A DNA stretch of 64,000 nucleotides, taken from the NCBI GenBank assembly GCA_020851035.1, contig JADZDM010000005.1:310001-374000 (forward strand). The letters are read 5' to 3'. This stretch comes from Gemmatimonadaceae bacterium (GTDB lineage Bacteria > Gemmatimonadota > Gemmatimonadetes > Gemmatimonadales > Gemmatimonadaceae). Made by a program: the position numbers and the translations under genes. The notes under the pieces are model-generated. The model ran no database searches. It was not told the DNA's origin and saw nothing but the letters and a program-made list of their open reading frames with translations. Shown here one piece after another: positions 52,217 through 60,226 of the stretch. Each line of letters begins with the position of its first letter. Position 1 is the first letter of the stretch.

Positions 52217-53312
52217 AGTCGTCGATGGTGTGCGTGCCCATCCACGCCGCGCCGAACTTCGCCTTCTGCCGCATCACGAACGCCAGCACCTCGGCCACGG
52301 CCACATAGAGCTCGATGGGGATCTGCGTGCCCGGGCCCGCCTTGCTGGCCAGCAGCGCCCGCGCCACCGGGATGTTCTCCACCACCGGCACCCCCGCCTC
52401 GAACGCGAGCTGCTTGATCCGCTCGGCGATCATGCGCTGGCCGATGGCCACGATGACCGGCGCCGGGGCGACGAACGGGTCGTACTTGATCGCCACCGCG
52501 ATGTGCACCGGGTTCACGATCACCACGTCGGCGGTCCTGACGTCGGCCATCATGCGCTTCCGCACCAGGGCGCGCTGCGCGCTGCGGATGCGCTGCTTGA
52601 TCATCGGGTCGCCGTCGGCGCTGCGTGCCTCCTCCTTCAGCTCCTGCTTGCTCATCATCAGTCCCTTGTGCCAGCGCCACCACTGGAATCCGTAGTCGGC
52701 GGCGCCAAGCGCCACGAACGCGATGCCCGCGTGCCGGAGCAGGCCGATCGCGTGCTGCTGGAAGAGCTGGGCCACCCCCATCGGCCCACGCTGCGCGAGG
52801 GCGAGCACGTCGCGCCACATGTCGTCCACGGCGCTGTAGACCACACTGCCGATGATCACCAGCTTGACGAAGCTCTTGAGCAGGTCGGCCAGCCCCTGGG
52901 TGCCCAGCAGCCGCTTCGCGTTGCTGAGCGGGTTGAGCTTCTGCCACGAGGGCTCGAGTGCCTTCGGCGCGAGGGTGCCGCGCGCCTGCAGGGCGCTGGC
53001 CATGATGGCGACCAGCGCGAAGGCACCCAGCAGCAGCGCGAGCTGCGCCAGCGTGCGCCAGCCGAGGGCGATGGTGCCATACAGCAGGTCACGCGGCTCA
53101 TGGTGTTCGGCGGCAGCGTTGTAGAGTCCCGTCGTCATGACCTCCACCAGGTAGCGCCCCATCGCGGGGGCCACGTTGGTGAAGATCACGGCCGACCCGA
53201 ACAGCATCGCGGCCGTCGTCAGTTCGGTGCTGCGCGGGATGTTGCCCTTGGCGCGCTCGTCCTCGAGGCGTTTGCCACTGGGCTCCTCGGTCTTCTCGCC
53301 GTCGTCGGCCAC
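52215..53312 (-). CDS. flhB: Flagellar export switch protein FlhB
   Basis: A 365-residue protein with a GTG start. N-terminal KTEEPSGKRLEDERAKGNIPRSTE, four membrane segments, then the cytoplasmic domain. The autocleavage site, NPTH in most FlhB proteins, reads NPVH (267-270), followed by IAVAIKYD. Cleavage occurs between Asn and Pro, so it may still work. With FliK it sets the switch from hook to filament export. The gene follows fliR by one base. Confidence 0.95.
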   Translation of the reverse strand: MADDGEKTEEPSGKRLEDERAKGNIPRSTELTTAAMLFGSAVIFTNVAPAMGRYLVEVMTTGLYNAAAEHHEPRDLLYGTIALGWRTLAQLALLLGAFALVAIMASALQARGTLAPKALEPSWQKLNPLSNAKRLLGTQGLADLLKSFVKLVIIGSVVYSAVDDMWRDVLALAQRGPMGVAQLFQQHAIGLLRHAGIAFVALGAADYGFQWWRWHKGLMMSKQELKEEARSADGDPMIKQRIRSAQRALVRKRMMADVRTADVVIVNPVHIAVAIKYDPFVAPAPVIVAIGQRMIAERIKQLAFEAGVPVVENIPVARALLASKAGPGTQIPIELYVAVAEVLAFVMRQKAKFGAAWMGTHTIDD

Positions 53313-53313
53313 G

Positions 53314-54114
53314 CTACCGCACCGCGCCGAGCATCGGCCCGAGCATGCGCTGCAGCAGGCCGTCGTGGATGGTAGGCCAGCCGCCGAACCAGACGGCGGT
53401 GAGGCTCAGCGCCGCGCCGAGGGTGAACAGGCCGGCGGCGATCTGGAGCGGGAACGCCACGGTGATGATGTGCAGTTGCGGCGCGGCGCGGGTGAGGATC
53501 GCGAGTGCCACGTTGGTGAGCATCGTCGCCGCCATCACCGGCGCCGCGAACATGACGCCGAGCGACACGAGCTGGCCTCCCATCTTCGCGAGCGCCAGCA
53601 TGCCGGCGGACAGGTCGGGCACCGTGCCCAGCGGCAGCGCCTCGAGCGACCCGCCGAGGCCCTGCATCATCACGAGGTGCCCGCCGCTGGAGAGCAGCAG
53701 GAGGGTCACGAACGCCGTCATGAACTGGCCGAGCACCGGCACCTGGATGTTGGTCATCGGGTCCATCACGGCGGCGCCGGCAAGTCCCATCTGGATCGCC
53801 ATCACGTCACCGGCGGCCGAGGCGGCGGCGATCACGATCGCACTGCCGAACCCGAGTGCGAAGCCGATGATCGTCTCGCTGGCGAAGGAGAGCGGGGTGA
53901 TGGCCGGTGCGCCGTGGATGTGGGCCCGGGCCACCGGCACCAGGACCACCGCCAACACCACCATGATCGCGGTGCGCAGCCGCATCGGCACCTGCTTGCC
54001 GGCGAAGAGCGGCGCCACGAGCAGCAACCCGCCCACGCGACAGGCCAGCAGGATGAAGGTCGAGGCTCCCGCGGTGGTGAGGAGGTCGGGGAGCGCCGCC
54101 GGTGCGGCGGACAT
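53314..54114 (-). CDS. fliR: Flagellar export gate protein FliR
   Basis: A 266-residue protein with six membrane segments: RVGGLLLVAPLFAGKQVPMRLR, ETIIGFALGFGSAIVIAAASAAGDVMAIQMGLA and MDPMTNIQVPVLGQFMTAFVTLLLL are FliR hallmarks. It completes the FliP5-Q4-R1 gate. The start overlaps the fliO/P stop by one base. Confidence 0.96.
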   Translation of the reverse strand: MSAAPAALPDLLTTAGASTFILLACRVGGLLLVAPLFAGKQVPMRLRTAIMVVLAVVLVPVARAHIHGAPAITPLSFASETIIGFALGFGSAIVIAAASAAGDVMAIQMGLAGAAVMDPMTNIQVPVLGQFMTAFVTLLLLSSGGHLVMMQGLGGSLEALPLGTVPDLSAGMLALAKMGGQLVSLGVMFAAPVMAATMLTNVALAILTRAAPQLHIITVAFPLQIAAGLFTLGAALSLTAVWFGGWPTIHDGLLQRMLGPMLGAVR

Positions 54115-55586
54115 CAGCGGAAGCTCTGGACGAGCCCCGTGACCACCAGGCCCCAGCCGTCCACCAGCACGAACAGCAGCAGCTTGAACGGCATCGAGAT
54201 CATCGCGGGCGGCAGCATCACCATGCCCATGCTCATCAGCACCGAGCCCACCACGACGTCGATCACGATGAACGGCAGGAAGAGTGCGAAGCCGATCTGG
54301 AATGCGGTGCGGAGCTCACTGGTGACGAAGGCGCTCATCAGCACGGTCAGCGGCACGGCCTCGCGCGAATCGGGCTGCGGGATGTCGGCCAGGTCCACGA
54401 AGGTCTGCAGGTCCTGGTCGCGCACCTGGCGCACCATGAACGCCTTGAAGGGCACCATCGCGCGCGACATCATCTCGACCTGCTCGATCTTGCCGTCCAT
54501 CCAGGGCTCGAGGGCGGTGCTGTTCACGTCCTTGAGCGTCGGCGCCATGACGAAGCCGCTCAGGAGCAGCGCCATCGCCGCCAGCAGCTGCCCCGGCGGC
54601 GCCGACTGCGTGCCGAGCGCCTGCTTCAGGAAGTGCAGCACGACGAGGATGCGGGTGAAGCCGGTCATCATCAGCAGCAGCATGGGCAGCAGCGAGAGCA
54701 GCCCCATCATGACGACGACACCCACGGTGCCGCTCATGCGGAGACCCTCGCCCTGTGCGGTGCCGCCGATCTTCAGGTCCATCTGCGGCGCGAGCTTCGC
54801 GATCATGCTGTCGGCGCGGCCGGCCATCCGCTGCGACTCGGCGGTGCCGAGCGGTGCGGTGCCGTTCGCGCGCTGCTGGAGGGCCGCGATGTCGCGGGCC
54901 TGCGCGGCGGGGAGCAGGGGTGCGATGGAGGCTTCTCCGCCGGTGCGCGACGCGGTCTGCGCCGGTTCGGAGGGCCGTGGCACCTGGACCTGCGGCTCGC
55001 TGCGGCGCGGCAGGTCGCGCGGGCCGGGTTGTGCGGGGCCGGCGGGCAGGGTGCGGAGCGCGGGCTGCGCGCCGGGCCGTGCGGCGCCCTGCGCGGTGGC
55101 AGGGGTGGCTGGCGCGGCGGTGGCTGGCGCCGGACGCACCGGGACCGCCTGCTGGGCCGTGAGTGCGTGGGCCGTGACGCCGAGGGCGCCGACGAGGAGC
55201 AGCAGGCCGCGGGCCACGCGACCGCGCAGCGCATCGCCGAGCACCCTGGTGAAGCTGCTGGCCGGCCCGATGTCCGGCGTGTCGTGTTCGTGCGCGTCGG
55301 GCGTGATGTCGGGCAGGGTCGCGCCTGCGCCGTTGGCAGGCATCGTGAAGAGGGTGCGCACACCGCCCTCTCCCACGCTCACGCCGATGAGGAGGTCGCC
55401 GCGCTGCACCACCGCGATGCCCTGGCGCTGGCCGAGGGGAATGCGCTGGATCACGGCGAAGGCGTCGCTGCCGGCGGCCGTGACGGTGCCGGGGAGGAAC
55501 CGCTTTGCCAGCCTCGCCACCAGCACCACCAGTCCGAGCACGAAGGCGAGCGTTCCCAGCATGCCGGCGTAGCCAGCAGCGTTCAT
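54114..55586 (-). CDS. fliP: FliO-FliP fusion, flagellar export gate
   Basis: A single 490-residue frame. Residues 1-90 are FliO-like: membrane helix GMLGTLAFVLGLVVLVARLAKRFLPG and then the small domain VIQRIPLGQRQGIAVVQRGDLLIGVSVGEGGVRTL. Residues 125-143 form a hydrophobic segment (GLLLLVGALGVTAHALTA) that looks like the signal peptide of FliP. A Pro/Ala-rich linker runs from 145 to 260, and the FliP core follows (265-490) with MMTGFTRILVVLHFLKQALGTQSAP and FQIGFALFLPFIVIDVVVGSVLMSMGMVMLPP. FliO and FliP are normally separate; here no stop lies between them. Signal peptidase cleavage after residue 143 could still release mature FliP. Confidence 0.92.
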   Translation of the reverse strand: MNAAGYAGMLGTLAFVLGLVVLVARLAKRFLPGTVTAAGSDAFAVIQRIPLGQRQGIAVVQRGDLLIGVSVGEGGVRTLFTMPANGAGATLPDITPDAHEHDTPDIGPASSFTRVLGDALRGRVARGLLLLVGALGVTAHALTAQQAVPVRPAPATAAPATPATAQGAARPGAQPALRTLPAGPAQPGPRDLPRRSEPQVQVPRPSEPAQTASRTGGEASIAPLLPAAQARDIAALQQRANGTAPLGTAESQRMAGRADSMIAKLAPQMDLKIGGTAQGEGLRMSGTVGVVVMMGLLSLLPMLLLMMTGFTRILVVLHFLKQALGTQSAPPGQLLAAMALLLSGFVMAPTLKDVNSTALEPWMDGKIEQVEMMSRAMVPFKAFMVRQVRDQDLQTFVDLADIPQPDSREAVPLTVLMSAFVTSELRTAFQIGFALFLPFIVIDVVVGSVLMSMGMVMLPPAMISMPFKLLLFVLVDGWGLVVTGLVQSFR

Positions 55587-55984
55587 CCGAGCAGCTCCGT
55601 GCCACCCGACCGGTTGATGATGCGCGTCACGCGCACCCCGAAGTTCTCGCCGAGCACCACCACCTCACCCTCGGCGAAGCGACGGTCCCCGACGTAGATG
55701 TCGATCGGCTCACCGGCCAGCCGCTCGAGCTGCACGACCGATCCGCGCCCGAGCTGCAGGATCTCCTGCACCGACATCGTGGTGCGTCCCAGCTCGATCG
55801 AGACCGGCAGGGTGAGGTCCATGAGCATGTGCATCGGCACTTCCGCGCTGGAGCCGATGGTGGAGTCGAGTTCGGAGTAGTCGGCCGGGAAGTCCTCGCT
55901 GGTGGCGGTGTCACCACCGGCGTCGTCCAGCGGCAGGCCGGCGTTCTTTGCCGCGATGAGGGCGGCGATCTCGTCCTGGTTCAT
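55583..55984 (-). CDS. fliN: Flagellar switch protein FliN
   Basis: A 133-residue protein. The C-terminal 80 residues are the SpoA/FliN domain (VPMHMLMDLTLPVSIELGRTTMSVQEILQLGRGSVVQL, VLGENFGVRVTRII). The N-terminus MNQDEIAALIAAKN resembles the SQDEIDALL element that binds CheY-P in FliM and FliY, which short FliN proteins usually lack. It overlaps fliM and fliO/P by four bases each. Confidence 0.94.
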   Translation of the reverse strand: MNQDEIAALIAAKNAGLPLDDAGGDTATSEDFPADYSELDSTIGSSAEVPMHMLMDLTLPVSIELGRTTMSVQEILQLGRGSVVQLERLAGEPIDIYVGDRRFAEGEVVVLGENFGVRVTRIINRSGGTELLG

Positions 55985-57021
55985 GGCGTGTCGGGGGCGG
56001 CGGGGGTGATGGAGCCGATGATGCGGTTTTCGGGGATGCGCCCATCGGTGATGCGCGCGGCGAGCTTGCCGCCGGTGCGGCCGGCAGTGGCCACCCGCCG
56101 CGGCTGTCCCTCGACGGTGATGGTCAGCAGCGAGTTGGCACTCAGCCCCGTGTTGATCACGGTGCCGACGGCGACTTGCGACAGGTCCTTCATGGTGAGG
56201 CGGAAGTCGGGCAGGCGGGCCGCGACCTGCACGTTGGTGTTGCGCAGCGAGGCCTCGGTGAAGCGGCGTTGCGTCTTGAGCTCCTCCTTGCTGCGGGCGG
56301 TGCTCGAGACGCGGCGCGTGTCGGCCGTCGTGAAGTACTCCTCGAGCGACGCGAACGGCAGGCAGACCATGATCAGCGACGAGATGTTGGTGGCCGACAC
56401 CTCGATGTTCGCCACCAGCACCGGGTCCTCGCGGGCGCAGACCTGCAGGATCTCGGGCGAGGCCTCGAACCCGCTGACGTGCAGCTCGATCGGCATCACC
56501 TCGGCCCAGACGTCGCGCACGATGGAGGCGGTGCGGTCGGCGACGAGGCGGACGGCGTCCTGCTCGAGCGCGGTGAGCGGGCGGTTCATCACCGTCGGCG
56601 CACTGCCGCCACCGAAGAGGCGGTCGACGAGGAAGAAGGCGAAGTCGGTGCCGTAGTCGATCACGCCCTGCAGGCCGTTCCTGCCGTTGATGTCGGTGAT
56701 GTAGCTGCAGCAGGGTGTCGGCAGCGAGAGCGTGAACTCGCCGAAGCTGAACTGCTCCACGCTCTGCAGGCGCACCTCCACCTGGCCGCGCACGCGCGAC
56801 ATCAGGTAGCTCTCGAGGTTCTTCACCATGCGCTCGTACATCGCCTCGATGGTGCGCAGGCGCTCCTTCGAGATGCGGTGCGGGCGGCGGAAGTCGTAGC
56901 GCTGCACCTCGGGCTGGCTGGCAACCTGCTTGCGCCCGCTCGACGCGAGGTCGAGCGCGCTGCCGGCACCGCCACCGAGGAGGCGGTCGATCTCGCTCTG
57001 GTTCAGCGTGTCGTTCGACAT
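55981..57021 (-). CDS. fliM: Flagellar switch protein FliM
   Basis: A 346-residue protein. N-terminal LNQSEIDRLLGGG is the CheY-P-binding motif. The middle CheC-like domain shows YDFRRPHRISKERLRTIEAMYERM and NGLQGVIDYGTDFAFFLVDRLFGG, and the C-terminal SpoA domain contains VQVAARLPDFRLTMKDLSQVAVGTVI. A longer Ser/Arg-rich upstream extension was judged not to be translated. The FliM ring controls rotation direction. Confidence 0.96.
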   Translation of the reverse strand: MSNDTLNQSEIDRLLGGGAGSALDLASSGRKQVASQPEVQRYDFRRPHRISKERLRTIEAMYERMVKNLESYLMSRVRGQVEVRLQSVEQFSFGEFTLSLPTPCCSYITDINGRNGLQGVIDYGTDFAFFLVDRLFGGGSAPTVMNRPLTALEQDAVRLVADRTASIVRDVWAEVMPIELHVSGFEASPEILQVCAREDPVLVANIEVSATNISSLIMVCLPFASLEEYFTTADTRRVSSTARSKEELKTQRRFTEASLRNTNVQVAARLPDFRLTMKDLSQVAVGTVINTGLSANSLLTITVEGQPRRVATAGRTGGKLAARITDGRIPENRIIGSITPAAPDTP

Positions 57022-57031
57022 CGTCAGTGCA

Positions 57032-57676
57032 TCACTGGATGACGAACTGCGGGAAGCTGACGCGCTTGATGGCCTTGGGCTTCTTCGTGATCTTGCCGAC
57101 GAGCGCCTTGATCTCGACCTTGAGCGGCTCACGGGACGCCACCTCGGCGAGCTCCTCGACGGTCTTGGCGCCGACCAGCGCGAGGACGGCGTCCTTGATC
57201 TCGGCGTCGCGCTGCTTCAGCACCTCCACGGCGGCGGAGTCCTTCATGTCGAAGGCCACCGAGAGCATGAGGAACCGCGTGCCGCCCGAACCGGCGGGAT
57301 TGAGCACCAGGTCGCTGAGCGTGTAGAGCGGTGGTGGTGCAGCGGGACCGTGCTCGCCGCCGCCCTTGGCCTCGGCGTGGTCTCCCGATTCCTCGTCGCC
57401 CTCGTCGCCTGCCTCCTCGTCGTGCGCGCCGTCCCCGGCGTCGGCGTCCTCGTCGGCGTGGGCGCCCTTCTTTTTCGAGGCGTGTGCGATGAGTTCCGCC
57501 GGGGTCAGGGTGCCGTCGATGCCGGCGGTGAGCTTCGGGCCCACGACCTTGGCGCCCACGAATCCACCGCCGCCCAGGCCGGCAAGGACGAGGACCAGCG
57601 GCATGACGAAGGGCGGGAGCCCCTTCTTTTTCTTCTCGGTGCCTTCGGCGGCAGCTTCTTCTTCGTGGTCAGCCAT
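57032..57676 (-). CDS. fliL: Flagellar basal-body protein FliL
   Basis: A 214-residue protein: an acidic and then lysine-rich N-terminus, one membrane helix (FVMPLVLVLAGLGGGGFVGAKVV), an acidic linker (DEDADAGDGAHDEEAGDEG), then the periplasmic FliL domain YTLSDLVLNPAGSGGTRFLMLSVAFDM, VLKQRDAEIKDAVLALVG and INKxxKAIKRVSFPQFVIQ-type end. It strengthens the stator. First gene of the fliL-M-N-O/P-R-flhB operon. Confidence 0.92.
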   Translation of the reverse strand: MADHEEEAAAEGTEKKKKGLPPFVMPLVLVLAGLGGGGFVGAKVVGPKLTAGIDGTLTPAELIAHASKKKGAHADEDADAGDGAHDEEAGDEGDEESGDHAEAKGGGEHGPAAPPPLYTLSDLVLNPAGSGGTRFLMLSVAFDMKDSAAVEVLKQRDAEIKDAVLALVGAKTVEELAEVASREPLKVEIKALVGKITKKPKAIKRVSFPQFVIQ

Positions 57677-57723
57677 GATGGGTGCCAGGGGAGCGGAAAG
57701 ACGGGAGGCGTCCGGTCTCCATC

Positions 57724-57741
57724 AAAGCAGCCGTCATGCCA
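57724..57741 (-). promoter_or_regulatory. Sigma-54-type promoter of fliL operon
   Basis: On the minus strand TGGCATGACGGCTGCTTT has TGGCAT at -24 and CTGCTTT at -12 with GG and GC 10 bases apart, 48 bases before the fliL ATG. An A/T-rich patch (AACAATTGAATTACAAGC on the minus strand) lies about 40 bases further upstream. Confidence 0.75.
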
Positions 57742-57889
57742 GACGCCCGCAGGCTGGCAGGGTTCGGCTAAGTGCTTGTAATTCAATTGTTTATATGGAT
57801 CCGACGCCGGTGGCTCCGGGGCGTCGATCTGGCCGGGCGGCAAAGCGTGCCGGGCGGCGGGTGCCTGTCTTGCCGGGGCGCGTGTTCAC

Positions 57890-57965
57890 GATCTCCGTCC
57901 CCTTGAACTCGAGATCTCCGTCCCCTTGAACCTGGCGCGCGTTCAAGATCTCCGTCCCCTTGAAC
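57890..57965. repeat. Triple 19-base direct repeat
   Basis: GATCTCCGTCCCCTTGAAC occurs exactly three times, at 57890, 57913 and 57947. The last copy is preceded by GTTCAAG, so GTTCAAG and CTTGAAC can pair around it. The flanking 360-base gap between flgE and fliL contains only this and the fliL promoter. Confidence 0.9.
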
Positions 57966-58036
57966 TCCTGCGCACGGCGACCGCGCGAGCGCGGTGGACA
58001 GCACGTGGCTGCCCACCGCCTCACCCGGTCACCCAC

Positions 58037-59452
58037 TCACCGCTTCAGGTTCACCAGCTCCTCGAGCATCGAGTCGCTCGTGGTGATGACCCGGCTGTTG
58101 GCCTGGAAGCCACGCTGGGCCACGATCAGGTTCGTGAACTCCTGCGCCAGGTCCACGTTCGACATCTCGAGCGCGCCGCTGGTGACGAAGCTCTGGCTGC
58201 CCTCGAGTGCGTAGCCGAGCACCGCGCCGCCGGAGTTGCCGCTCACGGCGTACATGTTGTCACCGGTGCGGAGCAGGCCGGCCGGGTTGTTGAAGTCGGC
58301 GAGCACGATCTGGCCCAGCGTCTGGTTCACGCCGTTGGTGAAGGCGCCGCTGATGATGCCGATGCGGTCGATGCTGAAGTTCTGGAGCTGGCCGCTGGTG
58401 TAGCCGTCCTGGTCGCGGAGCACGGCGGTGCCGTTGCCGGCGAACTGCGTCAGGCCGCCGAGCGTGCCGATGACGCCGGTGCCACTGACTGCCGCGCCAA
58501 GGTTCATCGTGACCGACATGGTGGCGCCACCGGGGCCGATGATGCCGAGCGTGGGGCTCGAGACACCGGTGCCGGCACTCGCGCCGCCGATGATCTCCGA
58601 CTGCGTCAGCAGCGCGGTGGACGGGTCGAAGGTGAAGCGGCCGGTGACGGTGCCGCCGCCGCCGATCGCCGCGCCGGGTGTGGTCGGATCGAGCGTGTAG
58701 CCGGCAGGCAGCGTGGACTCGTCGATCTGCCAGTCCCACTGGTTGCTGGCGGTCTTCCACATCCACATCTTGACGTCGACCTTGTTGCCGAGCGCGTCGA
58801 ACATGCCGATGGTGCCGTTGGTGAACGTGCCCGAGTTGGCGGTGACGGCGCGTGTGTCGGGGCCGAAGCCACCCACCAGCGGGCCCGTGCCATCGGGGTC
58901 GGCGGCGTTGAAGGTACCGGCCGACGAGTTGAGGTTGCCGGCCACCGTGACCTTGGTCGTGGCACGCGCCGCGACCTTCTGGCCGAACGGCAGGATGATG
59001 TCCGTGATGGTGTCGTTCAGGATCCCGTCCTCGGCCATGCGCCCCTGCACGATGAAGCCGTTCGTCGGCGACACCATGCGCCCCTCGGCGTCGAGCTGGA
59101 AGTTGCCCGAGCGCGTGTAGTACGTCTCGGTGCCCTTGCGCACGACGAAGAACGCGTCACCCTGCATCGCGAGGTCGGTGTTCACACCCGTGGTCTCGAC
59201 GTTGCCCTGCGTGAACATCTGGTCCACCGAGCCGATCAGCGACCCGAGCCCGATCTGCACCGGGTTCACGCCGCCCTGGTCACCGGGGGGACGGCTGGCG
59301 CCCTGCAGGAGCTGCGCGAAGCCCTCCTTGAAGGCAACGCGGCCGCTCTTGAAGCCCACGGTGTTGACGTTCGCGATGTTGTTGCCGATGACGTCCATGC
59401 GGAACTGGTGGTTCCGCAGACCCGAGACGCCGGCAAAGAGGGAACGAAGCAT
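58037..59452 (-). CDS. flgE: Flagellar hook protein FlgE
   Basis: A 471-residue protein: N-terminal MLRSLFAGVSGLRNHQFRMDVIGNNIANVNTVGFKSGRVAF, DLAMQGDAFFVVRKGTETYYTRSGNF in the middle, and C-terminal SGALEMSNVDLAQEFTNLIVAQRGFQANSRVITTSDSMLEELVNLKR. The central surface domains are larger and Thr/Gly-rich, as in many hook proteins. The gene is 102 bases after flgD. Confidence 0.97.
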   Translation of the reverse strand: MLRSLFAGVSGLRNHQFRMDVIGNNIANVNTVGFKSGRVAFKEGFAQLLQGASRPPGDQGGVNPVQIGLGSLIGSVDQMFTQGNVETTGVNTDLAMQGDAFFVVRKGTETYYTRSGNFQLDAEGRMVSPTNGFIVQGRMAEDGILNDTITDIILPFGQKVAARATTKVTVAGNLNSSAGTFNAADPDGTGPLVGGFGPDTRAVTANSGTFTNGTIGMFDALGNKVDVKMWMWKTASNQWDWQIDESTLPAGYTLDPTTPGAAIGGGGTVTGRFTFDPSTALLTQSEIIGGASAGTGVSSPTLGIIGPGGATMSVTMNLGAAVSGTGVIGTLGGLTQFAGNGTAVLRDQDGYTSGQLQNFSIDRIGIISGAFTNGVNQTLGQIVLADFNNPAGLLRTGDNMYAVSGNSGGAVLGYALEGSQSFVTSGALEMSNVDLAQEFTNLIVAQRGFQANSRVITTSDSMLEELVNLKR

Positions 59453-59554
59453 GGCTGGTATTGGGAGAGAGAGGTGAACTGCGCCCTGCGATGAAGCCTG
59501 CGCGTGGCCGGCACCGGCCGGACCGTGGTGATTCCGACGTGATGGAGCGGCGTG

Positions 59555-60226
59555 TTACCTGGTGGTGACGGCCGTGACCGACGTGACCGGGATGAGCAGC
59601 GCGCCGACGTTGTACTGCAGGCCGTCGGTGGTGGTCTCGATGCCGGTCACGAGGCCGCGCACCGCCGTGGTGTAGTTCATGGGCCGGGAGGTGTCGGACG
59701 AGGTCACGGTCACGCGGTACACCCCGGGCGTGAGGTCCTTCAGCGCGGTGCCGACGACGAACTCGTTGGTGCCGCTGGTGAGCGACCCCATCGAGCGCGT
59801 GGTGACCGGCAGGCCGGTGCGCGCATCGAAGACGTTGAGCTGCGCGGGGCCGCCGGTGCCGGTGATGAGCAGCGTCTCGTTGCCACTGCCGTCGAGCTGC
59901 AGCAGGTCGCTCCCGGCGGTGACGATCCGCCCGATGTTGCCGCTGGCGGTGCCGGCCGCCACCGAGTCGAGCAGCGTGGCCTGGCTGGTGGACTGCGCCG
60001 CCAGCGCGTCGTTGATGTTCGTGAGCTGCTCGACGCTCGAGAACTGGGCGAGCTGCGCGGCCATCTGCGTGCCGTCGGCCGGGTTCTGCGGATCCTGGTG
60101 CTTGAGCTGCGCCACCAGGAGCTTGAGGAAGTCGTCCTTGCCAAGGGCGTTCCGCCTGGTGGCCACGCCGGCGATGCCGGTGGTCGCAGCGGTCGAGGTG
60201 GTGGTGGTGGCGGTGACGGTGCTCAT
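59555..60226 (-). CDS. flgD: Hook-capping protein FlgD
   Basis: A 223-residue protein: Thr-rich N-terminus, then LGKDDFLKLLVAQLKHQDPQNPADGTQMAAQLAQFSSVEQLTNINDAL, the typical FlgD N-domain. The C-terminal part is a beta-rich FLG/tudor-like module (DARTGLPVTTRSMGSLTSG). It overlaps the fliK stop by four bases and caps the growing hook. Confidence 0.96.
   Translation of the reverse strand: MSTVTATTTTSTAATTGIAGVATRRNALGKDDFLKLLVAQLKHQDPQNPADGTQMAAQLAQFSSVEQLTNINDALAAQSTSQATLLDSVAAGTASGNIGRIVTAGSDLLQLDGSGNETLLITGTGGPAQLNVFDARTGLPVTTRSMGSLTSGTNEFVVGTALKDLTPGVYRVTVTSSDTSRPMNYTTAVRGLVTGIETTTDGLQYNVGALLIPVTSVTAVTTR

Noticed and set aside
57890-57965. CRISPR array at the triple 19-base repeat
   Set aside because: Only three copies, spacers of unequal length (4 and 15 bases), no cas genes nearby.
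59453-59554. Possible sigma-54 element before flgE (minus-strand CCGGCCACGCGCAGGCTTC)
   Set aside because: GG and GC are 10 bases apart, but the -24 and -12 cores match poorly (GGCCAC and AGGCTT) and GG-N10-GC is common in this base composition.
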